Notes: a model not told the origin generated them from the sequence alone. Counted from the stretch's first letter, positions 35,304 through 43,156 are shown. The stretch: 64,000 nt of DNA from Ruminococcus sp. (GCA_019420505.1 JAHZHC010000027.1:246584-310583), one strand, 5' to 3'. Program-made: numbers and translations.

Positions 35304-38043
35304 TAATCTCCTCCAGTTTTTTTATTCTACGTGAAAACCTTTTCCCTTGGTATTCTATATCTCCATTATCATCAGATACTAAATAATTTATTTGATAATC
35401 GTTGCATTTCAATAAATTTTCAATAATTACATCTCCACAAATTTCCCAAGCGAAACTTTTTGATTTATTGTTTAAATAACACAGATCAAGAACAATATTG
35501 CAAAGTTCGTACTTGTTATTACATGCAGTAAAGCATTGGTGTCTATATTCTTCATTTAATAATTGTAATTTTATTGAGTAATCTTCACGTGACTGTTTTG
35601 TTTGGTTATTAGGTCTGATATTCTTTAATTCTGTTTGATACTTTTCATACAGCCTTTTAATTTCTTTATAAGTGCTTTGATTATAATTTATATCACATTT
35701 TAAAATAGAATAATCAAACGTAGAAGATTTTTTTAAAGAACATATATAACCATCAAATTCACGTTCAACCATATGACATAAACGATTCATAGTGCTTAGT
35801 CCATCAAAGACAGGAAAATTTGAATCATAGAATTTCAGGAAATCCTTTTCGTCTGCTGTAATATTTTCTTTTTTACGAATTTCATTTATTTTATTACGAT
35901 AATCAAACAATCCACAAATATTACTCTTTTTAATAAAATTATTGAATTTAGTTTTTTGTTCGGGATAAATATAGTTCATAAAGTATGGTTTCTTATCAAC
36001 GCATAAACTATTGTAAAATTCAGTATTAGATTTATTTTCATCTTCCTTTACTTTACGCTTGATATACCAACTTTTTGGCATAGGTTCAGAAATAATACCT
36101 TTAGTCCTGTCAATACAATTCTGTTGGTAGTGTTGTCCGCACTTAATCCTGTAGTCTAAAATAGCATACTCCTTACTATCTTTATCAAACTGTGACTGAA
36201 CGTCAAACATAGCTGTGATTCTATTTGTAATAGCACCTATTTCGTCGCCGAAACTATTCTTATTAGCCAACACAAGCAGATCTTCGGTTATATTTTGTTT
36301 CTCAGCTTTACGTTGAACACATAATATTGATGGAGTATCTTTTGTATTATTCATAAGTGTTAAGTTATTGGTAGAAAAGATTATATCACCATCATTGTCT
36401 GCACCATTAAGCGCATGAGTTGTAGTGTCATGACAATTAAAAATCATAATAGTGTTCATATATTTATACCATTCGGCAACTTCATTATTATTAACAACAT
36501 TCATTTTTCTAATATTATTATGACAAGTCATAGGAGCTCGGAAACAAACTATTTTATCTTGCTTTTTATCATTCCAATATTTAGAATAAACTTCATTGGA
36601 TTTAAGTAACCCGTAATTTTCTGAGTTTTTTATTAAGCCAAATATATGTTGACACAAAGCGTAAGGATCACCGCTAAGCATTTGATAATTACCATTAACG
36701 GACAATACACCGATTTTCATGTCGTTGATTCTTTTCTTTATTATATAATTAATTCTATCTATAACATAAGGATCATCAATCATTCTGCTATCAATCATTA
36801 AAGCCTTGATAAAATCATCATCTAAATTATTCAGAACATTCTCTTCGGTTATTGAAAGTCCTCTTAAAAACAAAATGGATTTATTTACGTCAGCGTGTAA
36901 TACAGATTTAATTTCATTTACAGTAGGGCTAATTAAGTTACAAATATCACCATCCGTCAAATCATAGCTTTGAATAAACTGATAATTAAGCGTTCTTTCG
37001 TTATCCAGTATATCGGGACAAACTTTAGTTGCCGAGAAAGTATACCCATTTGTTATATAGTTTTTATGATATGATTCATAATCAGGATAGCACTCCCACA
37101 ATTTCATCATTGAAGATGTCAAAATTAGATTAACATTGTTTATATCATATTTATTGCCCCATACATCTGTAATAATATTCTTTTTTGCAACTTGCCTTGC
37201 AAATTTATGAAAATCAAATGTATATATCATGCCCTTTACAAAGGCATTTCGAACACAGCAACCAGGTATCAAATAGTCAATCAATAAATCATTTCCCCAT
37301 TGTTTTGCTAAACCGGGGGACATTAACCCGAAACCATCACTGGCATTTAGTGTAATCTCAGATTCTTTTTCTTCCATTATCGGTTCACTACCGTTGTCAC
37401 CATCTTTAATTTCTATTACATTTGAATAAAAGGATAATTTTAAGTCGTCAACCACCACTACTCCATCAGGCTCCGATAAAGGTATAGAAGCGCTGCATGC
37501 TAATCCTTTATATGCTTCAAATTTTGCCGGCACAAGTTTTATGTTAGTATCTCTGCCATTATCCAATCTTTTATTTAACTCGTCCGCTAACGATGAATAT
37601 ATAACTGTTGACTTCTTTACGCCATTTGAAGTACCTACGAGCCGTTTAAATATATTCGCTTTTCCGTTAAAACTAAATCCTCTTTGCAATTTATCAATAT
37701 CATTTGGATTATCCATAATTACACATACATACTCGCAAACAAGTTGAAGTTTTTCTAACTCATTATAGATATTCTTAATTTCTTTTCGGTTTTCTGTTGT
37801 TTTATCTTCTCTGCGCAGACGTTCAAGTTTTTTTATACAGCAATTGAAATTTTTTATGTTTTCGTTTCTGTCAATGCCGTTAATATCATCTATAAATCTA
37901 AGTACTTGACTATCTGCCAATGTAATAATCTCTTGTCTTTTGCGAGCTTCTGAAACGGAAAGATTATAATTATATTTTGCTTTAATGATATCTTGACTAT
38001 GTATTTTAAAAATATATCTTTGGTACATTTGATGTTTTGCCAA
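35287..38043 (-). CDS. Single-chain RNA polymerase, YonO/QDE-1-like
   Basis: A 918-residue protein. Residues 549-553 are DNDGD, the metal-binding DxDGD motif of all double-psi beta-barrel RNA polymerases. About 45 residues earlier is CFRAPMTCHNNIRKM, which parallels RAPTLHR before NADFDGD in bacterial beta-prime. Near residue 233 is ASDGFGLMSPGLA, and before it FEAYKGLACSASI; both resemble the first barrel region of QDE-1/eukaryotic RdRP and YonO proteins. YonO of phage SPbeta is a DNA-dependent RNA polymerase for late genes, so a similar role is likely here. Start is TTG 38043 or ATG 38028. The next gene overlaps its end. Confidence 0.85.
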   Translation of the reverse strand: MAKHQMYQRYIFKIHSQDIIKAKYNYNLSVSEARKRQEIITLADSQVLRFIDDINGIDRNENIKNFNCCIKKLERLRREDKTTENRKEIKNIYNELEKLQLVCEYVCVIMDNPNDIDKLQRGFSFNGKANIFKRLVGTSNGVKKSTVIYSSLADELNKRLDNGRDTNIKLVPAKFEAYKGLACSASIPLSEPDGVVVVDDLKLSFYSNVIEIKDGDNGSEPIMEEKESEITLNASDGFGLMSPGLAKQWGNDLLIDYLIPGCCVRNAFVKGMIYTFDFHKFARQVAKKNIITDVWGNKYDINNVNLILTSSMMKLWECYPDYESYHKNYITNGYTFSATKVCPDILDNERTLNYQFIQSYDLTDGDICNLISPTVNEIKSVLHADVNKSILFLRGLSITEENVLNNLDDDFIKALMIDSRMIDDPYVIDRINYIIKKRINDMKIGVLSVNGNYQMLSGDPYALCQHIFGLIKNSENYGLLKSNEVYSKYWNDKKQDKIVCFRAPMTCHNNIRKMNVVNNNEVAEWYKYMNTIMIFNCHDTTTHALNGADNDGDIIFSTNNLTLMNNTKDTPSILCVQRKAEKQNITEDLLVLANKNSFGDEIGAITNRITAMFDVQSQFDKDSKEYAILDYRIKCGQHYQQNCIDRTKGIISEPMPKSWYIKRKVKEDENKSNTEFYNSLCVDKKPYFMNYIYPEQKTKFNNFIKKSNICGLFDYRNKINEIRKKENITADEKDFLKFYDSNFPVFDGLSTMNRLCHMVEREFDGYICSLKKSSTFDYSILKCDINYNQSTYKEIKRLYEKYQTELKNIRPNNQTKQSREDYSIKLQLLNEEYRHQCFTACNNKYELCNIVLDLCYLNNKSKSFAWEICGDVIIENLLKCNDYQINYLVSDDNGDIEYQGKRFSRRIKKLEEINVNSK

Positions 38044-38046
38044 TTT

Positions 38047-38306
38047 ACCACGAATCCTTTCATCTTAATTGTATAGCTTTTTTTGTTCATCAGAAATCTT
38101 ACGTTTCTCAGGTCTTCTAAAACTTCAGGAACTTTGTATTGTTTAGCCATAATTGTTCTGTCTCTATAATTTTGTGTGTCTACGCACTCATAGCTTACAT
38201 ATGTGTATTAAGAAGTATCAATGTACCAAAATTCATCAGATTCACAATAATTGTGAGTGGTTGTTCTTTCTCCTTTAGTCAGTTTAGTCGTAATATTTTT
38301 GGACAT
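38047..38306 (-). pseudogene. Small gene(s) interrupted by an in-frame stop
   Basis: ATG 38306 opens a 32-residue ORF (MSKNITTKLTKGERTTTHNY, ending YIDTS) that stops at 38208. The same frame continues without interruption (YTYVSYECVDTQNYRD), includes ATG 38150 (MAKQYKVPEVLEDLRNV) and reaches the RNA polymerase start. This looks like one ~85-residue small protein cut by a TAA, or two tiny genes. It sits directly after the 85-residue ORF and leads into the polymerase gene. Confidence 0.45.
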
Positions 38307-38307
38307 T

Positions 38308-38565
38308 CTAATTTTCCCCTTGCTTTATTCCACCGTTTTTTATGATTTTCTTTTTCCATCTTTCTAAATCGCCTTTCGTTTCAAGTTTTGGTATTTGGTT
38401 CGGTTTAATACGTATACAAAATTGTTTAAGAAATCTGATTACCCGTTGTATATCTCTTTGTGTAGGTTTTTGTTTGCGAGAATTTTCTTGAGCTGCAATA
38501 TGTTTTCTTTGATAAGCTATTTGATTTGCATAATCTTTTTCAGATAGCGCAGTAATTTCAGACAT
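38308..38565 (-). CDS. Small basic protein, first gene of the leftward operon
   Basis: An 85-residue, Lys/Gln/Arg-rich protein (start MSEITALSEKDYANQIAYQR) with an excellent AAGGAGG site. It contains TQRDIQRVIRFLKQFCIRIK and ends GGIKQGEN. No family is recognised. As the first ORF after the leftward promoter at 38795, upstream of the polymerase gene, it could be a regulator, but there is no clear DNA-binding motif. Confidence 0.5.
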   Translation of the reverse strand: MSEITALSEKDYANQIAYQRKHIAAQENSRKQKPTQRDIQRVIRFLKQFCIRIKPNQIPKLETKGDLERWKKKIIKNGGIKQGEN

Positions 38566-38794
38566 TTTTAATTTCCTCCTTGATATTTTTCATACAACAT
38601 AATTCATTTGGAATATATTTATTTAGAATCTTTTCAAAAAACTATTTAAATTTTCATACAATAATAAGCCTGTAGAATTCTAATAGCTGCCTGGTTCACA
38701 TCTTCGAGATATTTACTGATCCATAATCACCACAATAGAAATTCATATGCTTCTTGCATATGATGAATTTGAGTATTTACTATTCCATAATTAG

Positions 38795-38823
38795 ATTATA
38801 TATTAAATTTTTTTATTTGTCAA
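38795..38823 (-). promoter_or_regulatory. Leftward sigma-A-type promoter of the RNA polymerase operon
   Basis: On the minus strand: TTGACA (38823-38818), 17-base spacer, TATAAT (38800-38795). A 7-bp inverted repeat CATATGC/GCATATG follows at ~38745-38763, and two related TATGGA--AGTAAATA direct repeats lie in the leader. Confidence 0.85.
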
Positions 38824-39181
38824 TACCTTTTTACGAAAAAATTAATTTCAAAATAATGTCTGTGATTAAAAAAAGTTTAAAATTGTTTCTCAATTCAAAA
38901 TTAATAAAGAAATTTAGTTATGATGAATTAAAAGTTGCATTAATTAGTGGTTTTGATATTTCTCAATTAAAATATGTGAAGAAAGAATAGTGCAACCCGG
39001 TTGTTAATCTATTTTCCAATTGTAAAATATAAACGAAGAAAATTATTATGAATGTTTAAAATGCTGAATTTTCAAATATGATAAATGATGATATATATCA
39101 ATGATAAGCCTAAAATAAGGCAAAATCAAAATTATGTAATAAAATGTAATTATCCAGTCCGTTTTGTTGTACACATAAGAC

Positions 39182-39233
39182 TTGACAAGAACAAATGTTT
39201 GTGATATACTATTTACAGTCGAACAGATGTTCT
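39182..39233 (+). promoter_or_regulatory. Rightward promoter with two LexA (SOS) boxes
   Basis: TTGACA (39182-39187), 17-base spacer, TATACT (39205-39210). AGAACAAATGTTTG (39188-39201) fills the spacer and CGAACAGATGTTCT (39220-39233) covers the start region. They match the Gram-positive LexA consensus CGAACRNRYGTTYC at 12 and 13 of 14 positions. Repression relieved by DNA damage is the expected mode. Confidence 0.8.
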
Positions 39234-39345
39234 GATTCTAAACGAAAAGTTGGTGATAATATGAAAAATGTGATGTTCTGATGTTTCGACGTTCATACGT
39301 ATTATATAACAATGTAAATAAAATAATTAGAAAGGATAAGTAGAT

Positions 39346-40101
39346 TTGTACAATAATAAAAAAATAGAAGATGTTTTAATTCATATTCATAAACAAGGTT
39401 TCAATAGATTTATTATGAGTAACAATGTTAATAATGAAAAGATATTAGCTTTCGGATTCAAGTATACAACCGAGCCTAATATTAATATTTGTTGTGACAA
39501 GATTGAAAAATTACCGGCACCGGAATTAATGATAGAAGTAGATCGCAGTCATGATGAAAGCATTGGACGATACGTGGAACAATTGTGTATGAAGAATAAA
39601 TTACCTTTATATTTATCACCAACAAAATTTTCTTTTGTTGATAATACCTTTTCTATTGAATTCGGAAAAGTTGTGTTGAATATAACCTGTGAAATTGATC
39701 AAGACATTACAACTAAAGCAAGGCTGTGTGATATAAAGCAGTTAACTTTATTTGAAATATTTAATATTGAATGTATTAAATACTTAACTAAAGACAATGT
39801 TTTATTATTCGATATGTATAAAATAGGCGATCTTACTCCTGAATTGTTAAATGATCTAAAAATCAGTTATTTTTATTTATTGAATGGGTTTTATCCCGGT
39901 GTAAATAAATCTTATAAAACATATCATAGGAGCAGTACCCCTTATTGTAAAATACATAATAATCAAGTTTTCATAGGTCTTTGGGATAATTATAAAAATA
40001 AGATTATCAGCAGGATTAAAGTAGAAGAAATATCTTTTAAAAAATATTTAGAAAAATTATATATCGATTATTGTGATACTCAAGTATTTCAATGGGATTA
40101 A
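39346..40101 (+). CDS. Hypothetical protein, first gene of the SOS-type operon
   Basis: A 251-residue protein with no family I recognise. The start is TTG 39346, preceded by GAAAGGA at 8-9 bases. Visible features are a beta-rich central part (FSFVDNTFSIEFGKVVLNIT) and an aromatic C-terminal half (FYLLNGFYPGVNKSYKTYHR). It is the first gene after a promoter covered by two LexA boxes, so it is a prime candidate for the activator or antirepressor of the leftward arm. That is inferred only from position. Confidence 0.55.
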   Translation: MYNNKKIEDVLIHIHKQGFNRFIMSNNVNNEKILAFGFKYTTEPNINICCDKIEKLPAPELMIEVDRSHDESIGRYVEQLCMKNKLPLYLSPTKFSFVDNTFSIEFGKVVLNITCEIDQDITTKARLCDIKQLTLFEIFNIECIKYLTKDNVLLFDMYKIGDLTPELLNDLKISYFYLLNGFYPGVNKSYKTYHRSSTPYCKIHNNQVFIGLWDNYKNKIISRIKVEEISFKKYLEKLYIDYCDTQVFQWD

Positions 40102-40114
40102 AGTCCGCATAATC

Positions 40115-40143
40115 TTGACAATGGTAATAAAATGTGCTACATT
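40115..40143 (+). promoter_or_regulatory. Sigma-A-like promoter of the recombinase-fold gene
   Basis: TTGACA (40115-40120), 17-base spacer, TACATT (40138-40143), starting inside the gap after the previous gene. Confidence 0.7.
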
Positions 40144-40158
40144 AAGTCAAAGGGTGTG

Positions 40159-41097
40159 ATGGCAATGAAGATAAATAAATCCGAAATGAAAAAAATGATA
40201 TCTGATTTTTCTTTAGATAATTTGGGCAATGATTCAGACATTTCTTATCAAAAGGTTTTAAATAGTATGCTTACTTCATATAATGATGAAATAAGTGTAC
40301 AGGAAAACTTTGAAAATATTTTAAATCAAGTTAAAACTATCAGTTATTTTTATCTGGTGAAATCTATTCTAAAGGCGTTTGTTAATTACTATAATATAGA
40401 TGTTGATATATCAAAAATTATGTATCAAAACAAAGATAGATTTATATTAACATTTAAGGACTTAGAAACTCAAATACAAATGGGCGAACAAACAATACGT
40501 AAATTGCAAGCTGAAGTTGATGAAAATAGACGTAGAGAAATAAGGAGACATGCTAATTTTTATCATATGGCAAAGATTTATGCTTATTTATTGTGGATAG
40601 GTGTTTCAACTGATGATATAAAAAAAATCAAACGAACTGATTATGATAAGGATAAAAAAATATTAACTACTTCTAAAGGTATTTTTGATCTTTCATTATA
40701 TCCTATAATTTATGACGAATTAGAGAATAATATTAATAGTTATTCAACAATATCAGATGCAGATGGCTTTAAGCAATATGTAACCTCTGCATCTATGATT
40801 GAAAAAAAGGTATCTGGCAGCACCAGCTCATATATTATTAGAACAAGAAATAATGAACTGTCAGAGTCCACAATGAAAAAAATAGTAACGGTTGTAAGTA
40901 ATTATGTTGAGGATCCTTTGATTATTAGTAAGTCAGGTCTGTTTTATAAATTTTATAGGGATCAGCTTATTATTAATATTAATAATATTATTGAAGAAGC
41001 TCAAAAATTTAATTATAGAATAGAACCGTCAATGGCAAGAAGATATCATAAGGAATGGAATTTGTATAAAGAACAAATTGAACGTTATGAATTATAA
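40159..41097 (+). CDS. Tyrosine-recombinase-fold-like protein, probably without catalysis
   Basis: A 312-residue protein. The middle (IYAYLLWIGVSTDDIKKIKR, then DYDKDKKILTTSKGIFDLS) follows the pattern of tyrosine recombinases around the first catalytic Arg, but that position is Ser. Further on, SGLFYKFYRDQL stands where HxLRH would be, and there is no clear catalytic Tyr context. Similar degenerate proteins occur in Clostridia phages. A promoter overlapping the frame's 5' part rules out start 40132; ATG 40159 or 40165 is used. It could be a DNA-binding accessory factor. It is the only integrase-like gene in the island. Confidence 0.5.
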   Translation: MAMKINKSEMKKMISDFSLDNLGNDSDISYQKVLNSMLTSYNDEISVQENFENILNQVKTISYFYLVKSILKAFVNYYNIDVDISKIMYQNKDRFILTFKDLETQIQMGEQTIRKLQAEVDENRRREIRRHANFYHMAKIYAYLLWIGVSTDDIKKIKRTDYDKDKKILTTSKGIFDLSLYPIIYDELENNINSYSTISDADGFKQYVTSASMIEKKVSGSTSSYIIRTRNNELSESTMKKIVTVVSNYVEDPLIISKSGLFYKFYRDQLIININNIIEEAQKFNYRIEPSMARRYHKEWNLYKEQIERYEL

Positions 41098-41179
41098 ACA
41101 ATAAATCAAAGAGGATAATAATCCTTTTTGTTTATGCGTACAAAGTGGATTAGAAAATAACAAAAATGCTATAAAGGTA

Positions 41180-41208
41180 TTGACATTTTTATAATTATAG
41201 TATACAAT
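41180..41208 (+). promoter_or_regulatory. Sigma-A-like promoter of the small-gene cluster
   Basis: TTGACA (41180-41185), 17-base spacer, TACAAT (41203-41208). ACGGT/ACCGT and two GGTAAATAAT direct repeats lie within 60 bases downstream. Confidence 0.75.
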
Positions 41209-41304
41209 ACTTATGGAACGGTAAATAATCACCGTTTTAACATCACGCTATTTGTGGATTGGTAAATAATTAGAGCAAATATAGATGTTTGTTATGTATG
41301 AAAA

Positions 41305-41514
41305 GTGGTGATATATAAAGCAATCATGATACATTTAAGAAATGCCAGAAGAAAAGAATTGGCTCAATATGATGTAGAAAAAATGTGTGCAAGATATAAA
41401 AGAGAATGCAAATATTTAGGTTCTTATCAGGAAACGGAACAAGAAAGAAAAGAACGATTAAATCAGGCAAAATTAAAAAAGCGTTGTGAAGAAAGATTTA
41501 AATTACATATATAA
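41305..41514 (+). CDS. Small basic hypothetical protein
   Basis: A 69-residue Lys/Arg/Glu-rich protein (AIMIHLRNARRKELAQYDVE, then KKRCEERFKLHI), predicted all-helical. The start is uncertain (GTG 41305 or GTG 41308; no strong site). It is the first ORF after the promoter at 41180 and precedes the HPr-like gene. No family is recognised. Confidence 0.4.
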   Translation: MVIYKAIMIHLRNARRKELAQYDVEKMCARYKRECKYLGSYQETEQERKERLNQAKLKKRCEERFKLHI

Positions 41515-41526
41515 TTGGAGGATTGT

Positions 41527-41760
41527 ATGTATTCAGTAAAAATAAAATTAGAAAAGATTGCAGATGTTAGAAAGTTCGTAACTGTTGCCGGCAAATATAA
41601 AGAATTGGATTTAAAATCAGGTAGACATATAATCAAAGCTGCTTCTTTAATGGGTATCTTTTCATTAAATTTAGACAACCCAATTGATCTTTGCTATTAT
41701 GAACTCTGCCTCACTGATAGAATACGTAAGGATTTTGAGAGGTGGATTGTAAATGAATAA
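41527..41760 (+). CDS. HPr-like domain protein lacking the phosphorylatable histidine
   Basis: A 77-residue protein with the HPr-like fold pattern: VKIKLEKIADVRKFVTVAGK at the start and SGRHIIKAASLMGIFSLNLD at the regulatory helix. The PTS His-15 loop (GLHARPA in true HPr) is absent, while the Ser in the segment matching KSIMGVMSL is kept. Similar His-less HPr-like proteins occur in Clostridia chromosomes. ATG 41527 has GGAGG five bases upstream. Its role in the island is unknown; a PTS carrier role is excluded by the missing His. Confidence 0.65.
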   Translation: MYSVKIKLEKIADVRKFVTVAGKYKELDLKSGRHIIKAASLMGIFSLNLDNPIDLCYYELCLTDRIRKDFERWIVNE

Positions 41761-41950
41761 GAAAACCTATAATGCTAAATTGAAATGTATATGGGTTTCA
41801 CCATTGGATAAACATAATTTTCAGGAAGGTACAGTTTATTTAGTGAAAAACGGTAAATTAATTGATGGCAATGGAAAAAGAAGCTATGGTACATATTCTT
41901 GTTTAGAAGATTTGCAAGGAGCATTTTACGCAGAATTTCAAGAAATATAG
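41753..41950 (+). CDS. Small hypothetical protein
   Basis: A 65-residue protein (MNKKTYNAKLKCIWVSPLDK, then EGTVYLVKNGKLIDGNGK) whose ATG overlaps the HPr-like gene by eight bases, with GAGGTGG upstream. It is a probable small beta-barrel-like fold. Coupled translation suggests a shared function with the HPr-like protein, not identified. Confidence 0.5.
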   Translation: MNKKTYNAKLKCIWVSPLDKHNFQEGTVYLVKNGKLIDGNGKRSYGTYSCLEDLQGAFYAEFQEI

Positions 41951-41964
41951 AAAGGAAATAAGCT

Positions 41965-42570
41965 ATGAGTGAAAAACCTTTACTTTGTGTCTTAGGGGCT
42001 TCAGGATCAGGAAAATCTACGATTTGTTTAGAACTTGAACAAAAATACAACCTAAAACAAATACCTTCTTATACCACACGAAAACCACGCAGTGAGAATA
42101 AATCAGGGCATATTTTTTTGACTGTTGAAGAATTGAAGTATATTGAAAATGAACTTTTTGCTTATGCAGAAACTACAGGTGCTGAATACGGTGTTACCTG
42201 CAAACAAATTGACAGTGAAGAGTATGATTTATATGTAGTTGATTATACAGGACTAAAAAATTTATTGGACAATTATAAAGGCAAACGAAAGATAGTATCA
42301 GTATTTATTGAATGTCCTTTATCAGATAGGTACGAAAGGCTAAATAAAAGATACGCAAAGCAATTTGATACTTTCAAAGAAGCTAATCAAAAGACCTTGG
42401 AACGTATAGTTCATGACGCAGGTGAATTTAATCTTGCAAAAGCTTCTTGTGATTATGTTATTGATAATCATACAGGTAATTTTGCTAATGCAATGATGAA
42501 AATTATAAACATATGTATGGAGAATGGAATTATTCAAAGTAAGGAGTTTAATTATGCCATATGTATATGA
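41965..42570 (+). CDS. Guanylate kinase-like P-loop protein
   Basis: A 201-residue protein with a Walker A motif GASGSGKST at the N terminus and the guanylate kinase segment PSYTTRKPRSENKSGHIF. A chromosomal Gmk has a similar length, but the GMP-binding and lid regions here are divergent (ECPLSDRYERLNKRYAKQFD). It may phosphorylate nucleotides for the island, or be an inactive relative. AAAGGAAA precedes the ATG, and the 3' end overlaps the next gene. Confidence 0.7.
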   Translation: MSEKPLLCVLGASGSGKSTICLELEQKYNLKQIPSYTTRKPRSENKSGHIFLTVEELKYIENELFAYAETTGAEYGVTCKQIDSEEYDLYVVDYTGLKNLLDNYKGKRKIVSVFIECPLSDRYERLNKRYAKQFDTFKEANQKTLERIVHDAGEFNLAKASCDYVIDNHTGNFANAMMKIINICMENGIIQSKEFNYAICI

Positions 42571-42769
42571 GAATCATTTAAACGGAGGATTTTACACATC
42601 CGATGAAGAACTTAGTGTAGAAGAATTGTATTGCGAACAATGTGAAGATCATGATCTTCCTATTGGTTATTTTGACAATGCAGAGGACTTACGAAAGGAG
42701 TTAAAGGAATTTAGTGTAGGTTATGAAGAAAGCTTTATTGATGAATTTGTTAGTTCTATAGAATTTTAA
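42554..42769 (+). CDS. Small acidic protein
   Basis: A 71-residue protein (MPYVYENHLNGGFYTSDEEL, with YCEQCEDHDLPIGYF) very rich in Glu and Asp. Start ATG 42554 has AAGGAG seven bases upstream, inside the end of the kinase-like gene. A C-x-x-C pair and a D/E-rich body are visible. Such acidic phage proteins are sometimes DNA mimics, but nothing here proves it. Confidence 0.5.
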   Translation: MPYVYENHLNGGFYTSDEELSVEELYCEQCEDHDLPIGYFDNAEDLRKELKEFSVGYEESFIDEFVSSIEF

Positions 42770-42786
42770 ATAAAGGAATGATGGTT

Positions 42787-42876
42787 ATGAATTTTGTACT
42801 GGGTTTTATTTTAGGAGCAATTTTAGGAGCGGTTATTATGGGCTTTATAAAAGGAGGAGATGATAAAATTGATTAA
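42787..42876 (+). CDS. Tiny single-span membrane peptide
   Basis: A 29-residue ORF (MNFVLGFILGAILGAVIMGF, then IKGGDDKID) with AGGA nine bases upstream: one Gly/Ala/Ile-rich membrane segment and a short charged tail. Peptides like this recur in Firmicutes phage small-gene clusters. Confidence 0.5.
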   Translation: MNFVLGFILGAILGAVIMGFIKGGDDKID

Positions 42877-43077
42877 GGTTTATTCAACAATCACATCTTG
42901 TCCCAAATGTGCATATGACACTTAGGTGAAACACTTGTCAGTGGTTATTTTATTGAGCAATTACTTTCCACAAGAAATATTGATAAACGTTATATTATAA
43001 TTAAGACGCATGAAAACAAGATGATACCAACAGATATAGCGTCAGCTTGTGATTGTGGTTTTATGTTATATGCATAA
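42869..43077 (+). pseudogene. Broken small gene at the right edge of the island
   Basis: TTG 42869 opens MIKVYSTITSCPKCAYDT and stops. The next frame continues as HLGETLVSGYFIEQLLSTRN to a stop at 43077. One length change near 42920 would join them into a ~68-residue protein with a CPKC motif. Confidence 0.5.
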
Positions 43078-43100
43078 AGCAGATGTTTTTTATCGGGCAT

Positions 43101-43136
43101 AAAAAATATCCGTTATCATTAATTGATAACGGATAT
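43101..43136 (-). terminator. tRNA-Leu terminator
   Basis: Perfect 12-bp stem (43106-43117 with 43125-43136) followed on the minus strand by TTTTTTATG, 20 bases beyond the tRNA 3' end. It forms the right border of the island. Confidence 0.9.
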
Positions 43137-43156
43137 TGCGCCGACTGCGCTAAATT

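Larger units (their letters stand above)
38566..39345. other. Divergent control region between leftward and rightward arms
   Basis: 780 bases without a supported gene, holding the leftward promoter (38795-38823) and the rightward LexA-box promoter (39182-39233). A 78-codon rightward ORF at 38754-38990 lacks a ribosome binding site and crosses the leftward promoter, so I do not accept it. The layout is that of a lysogeny-type switch, but no repressor gene with a clear helix-turn-helix is visible nearby. Confidence 0.6.

Noticed and set aside
13977..38565. Contractile (R-type) tailocin
   Set aside because: No sheath, baseplate wedge or LysM-type hub gene is recognised; the gene order is that of a siphophage-like tail.
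38754..38990. 78-codon rightward ORF
   Set aside because: No ribosome binding site, and it runs across the consensus leftward promoter.
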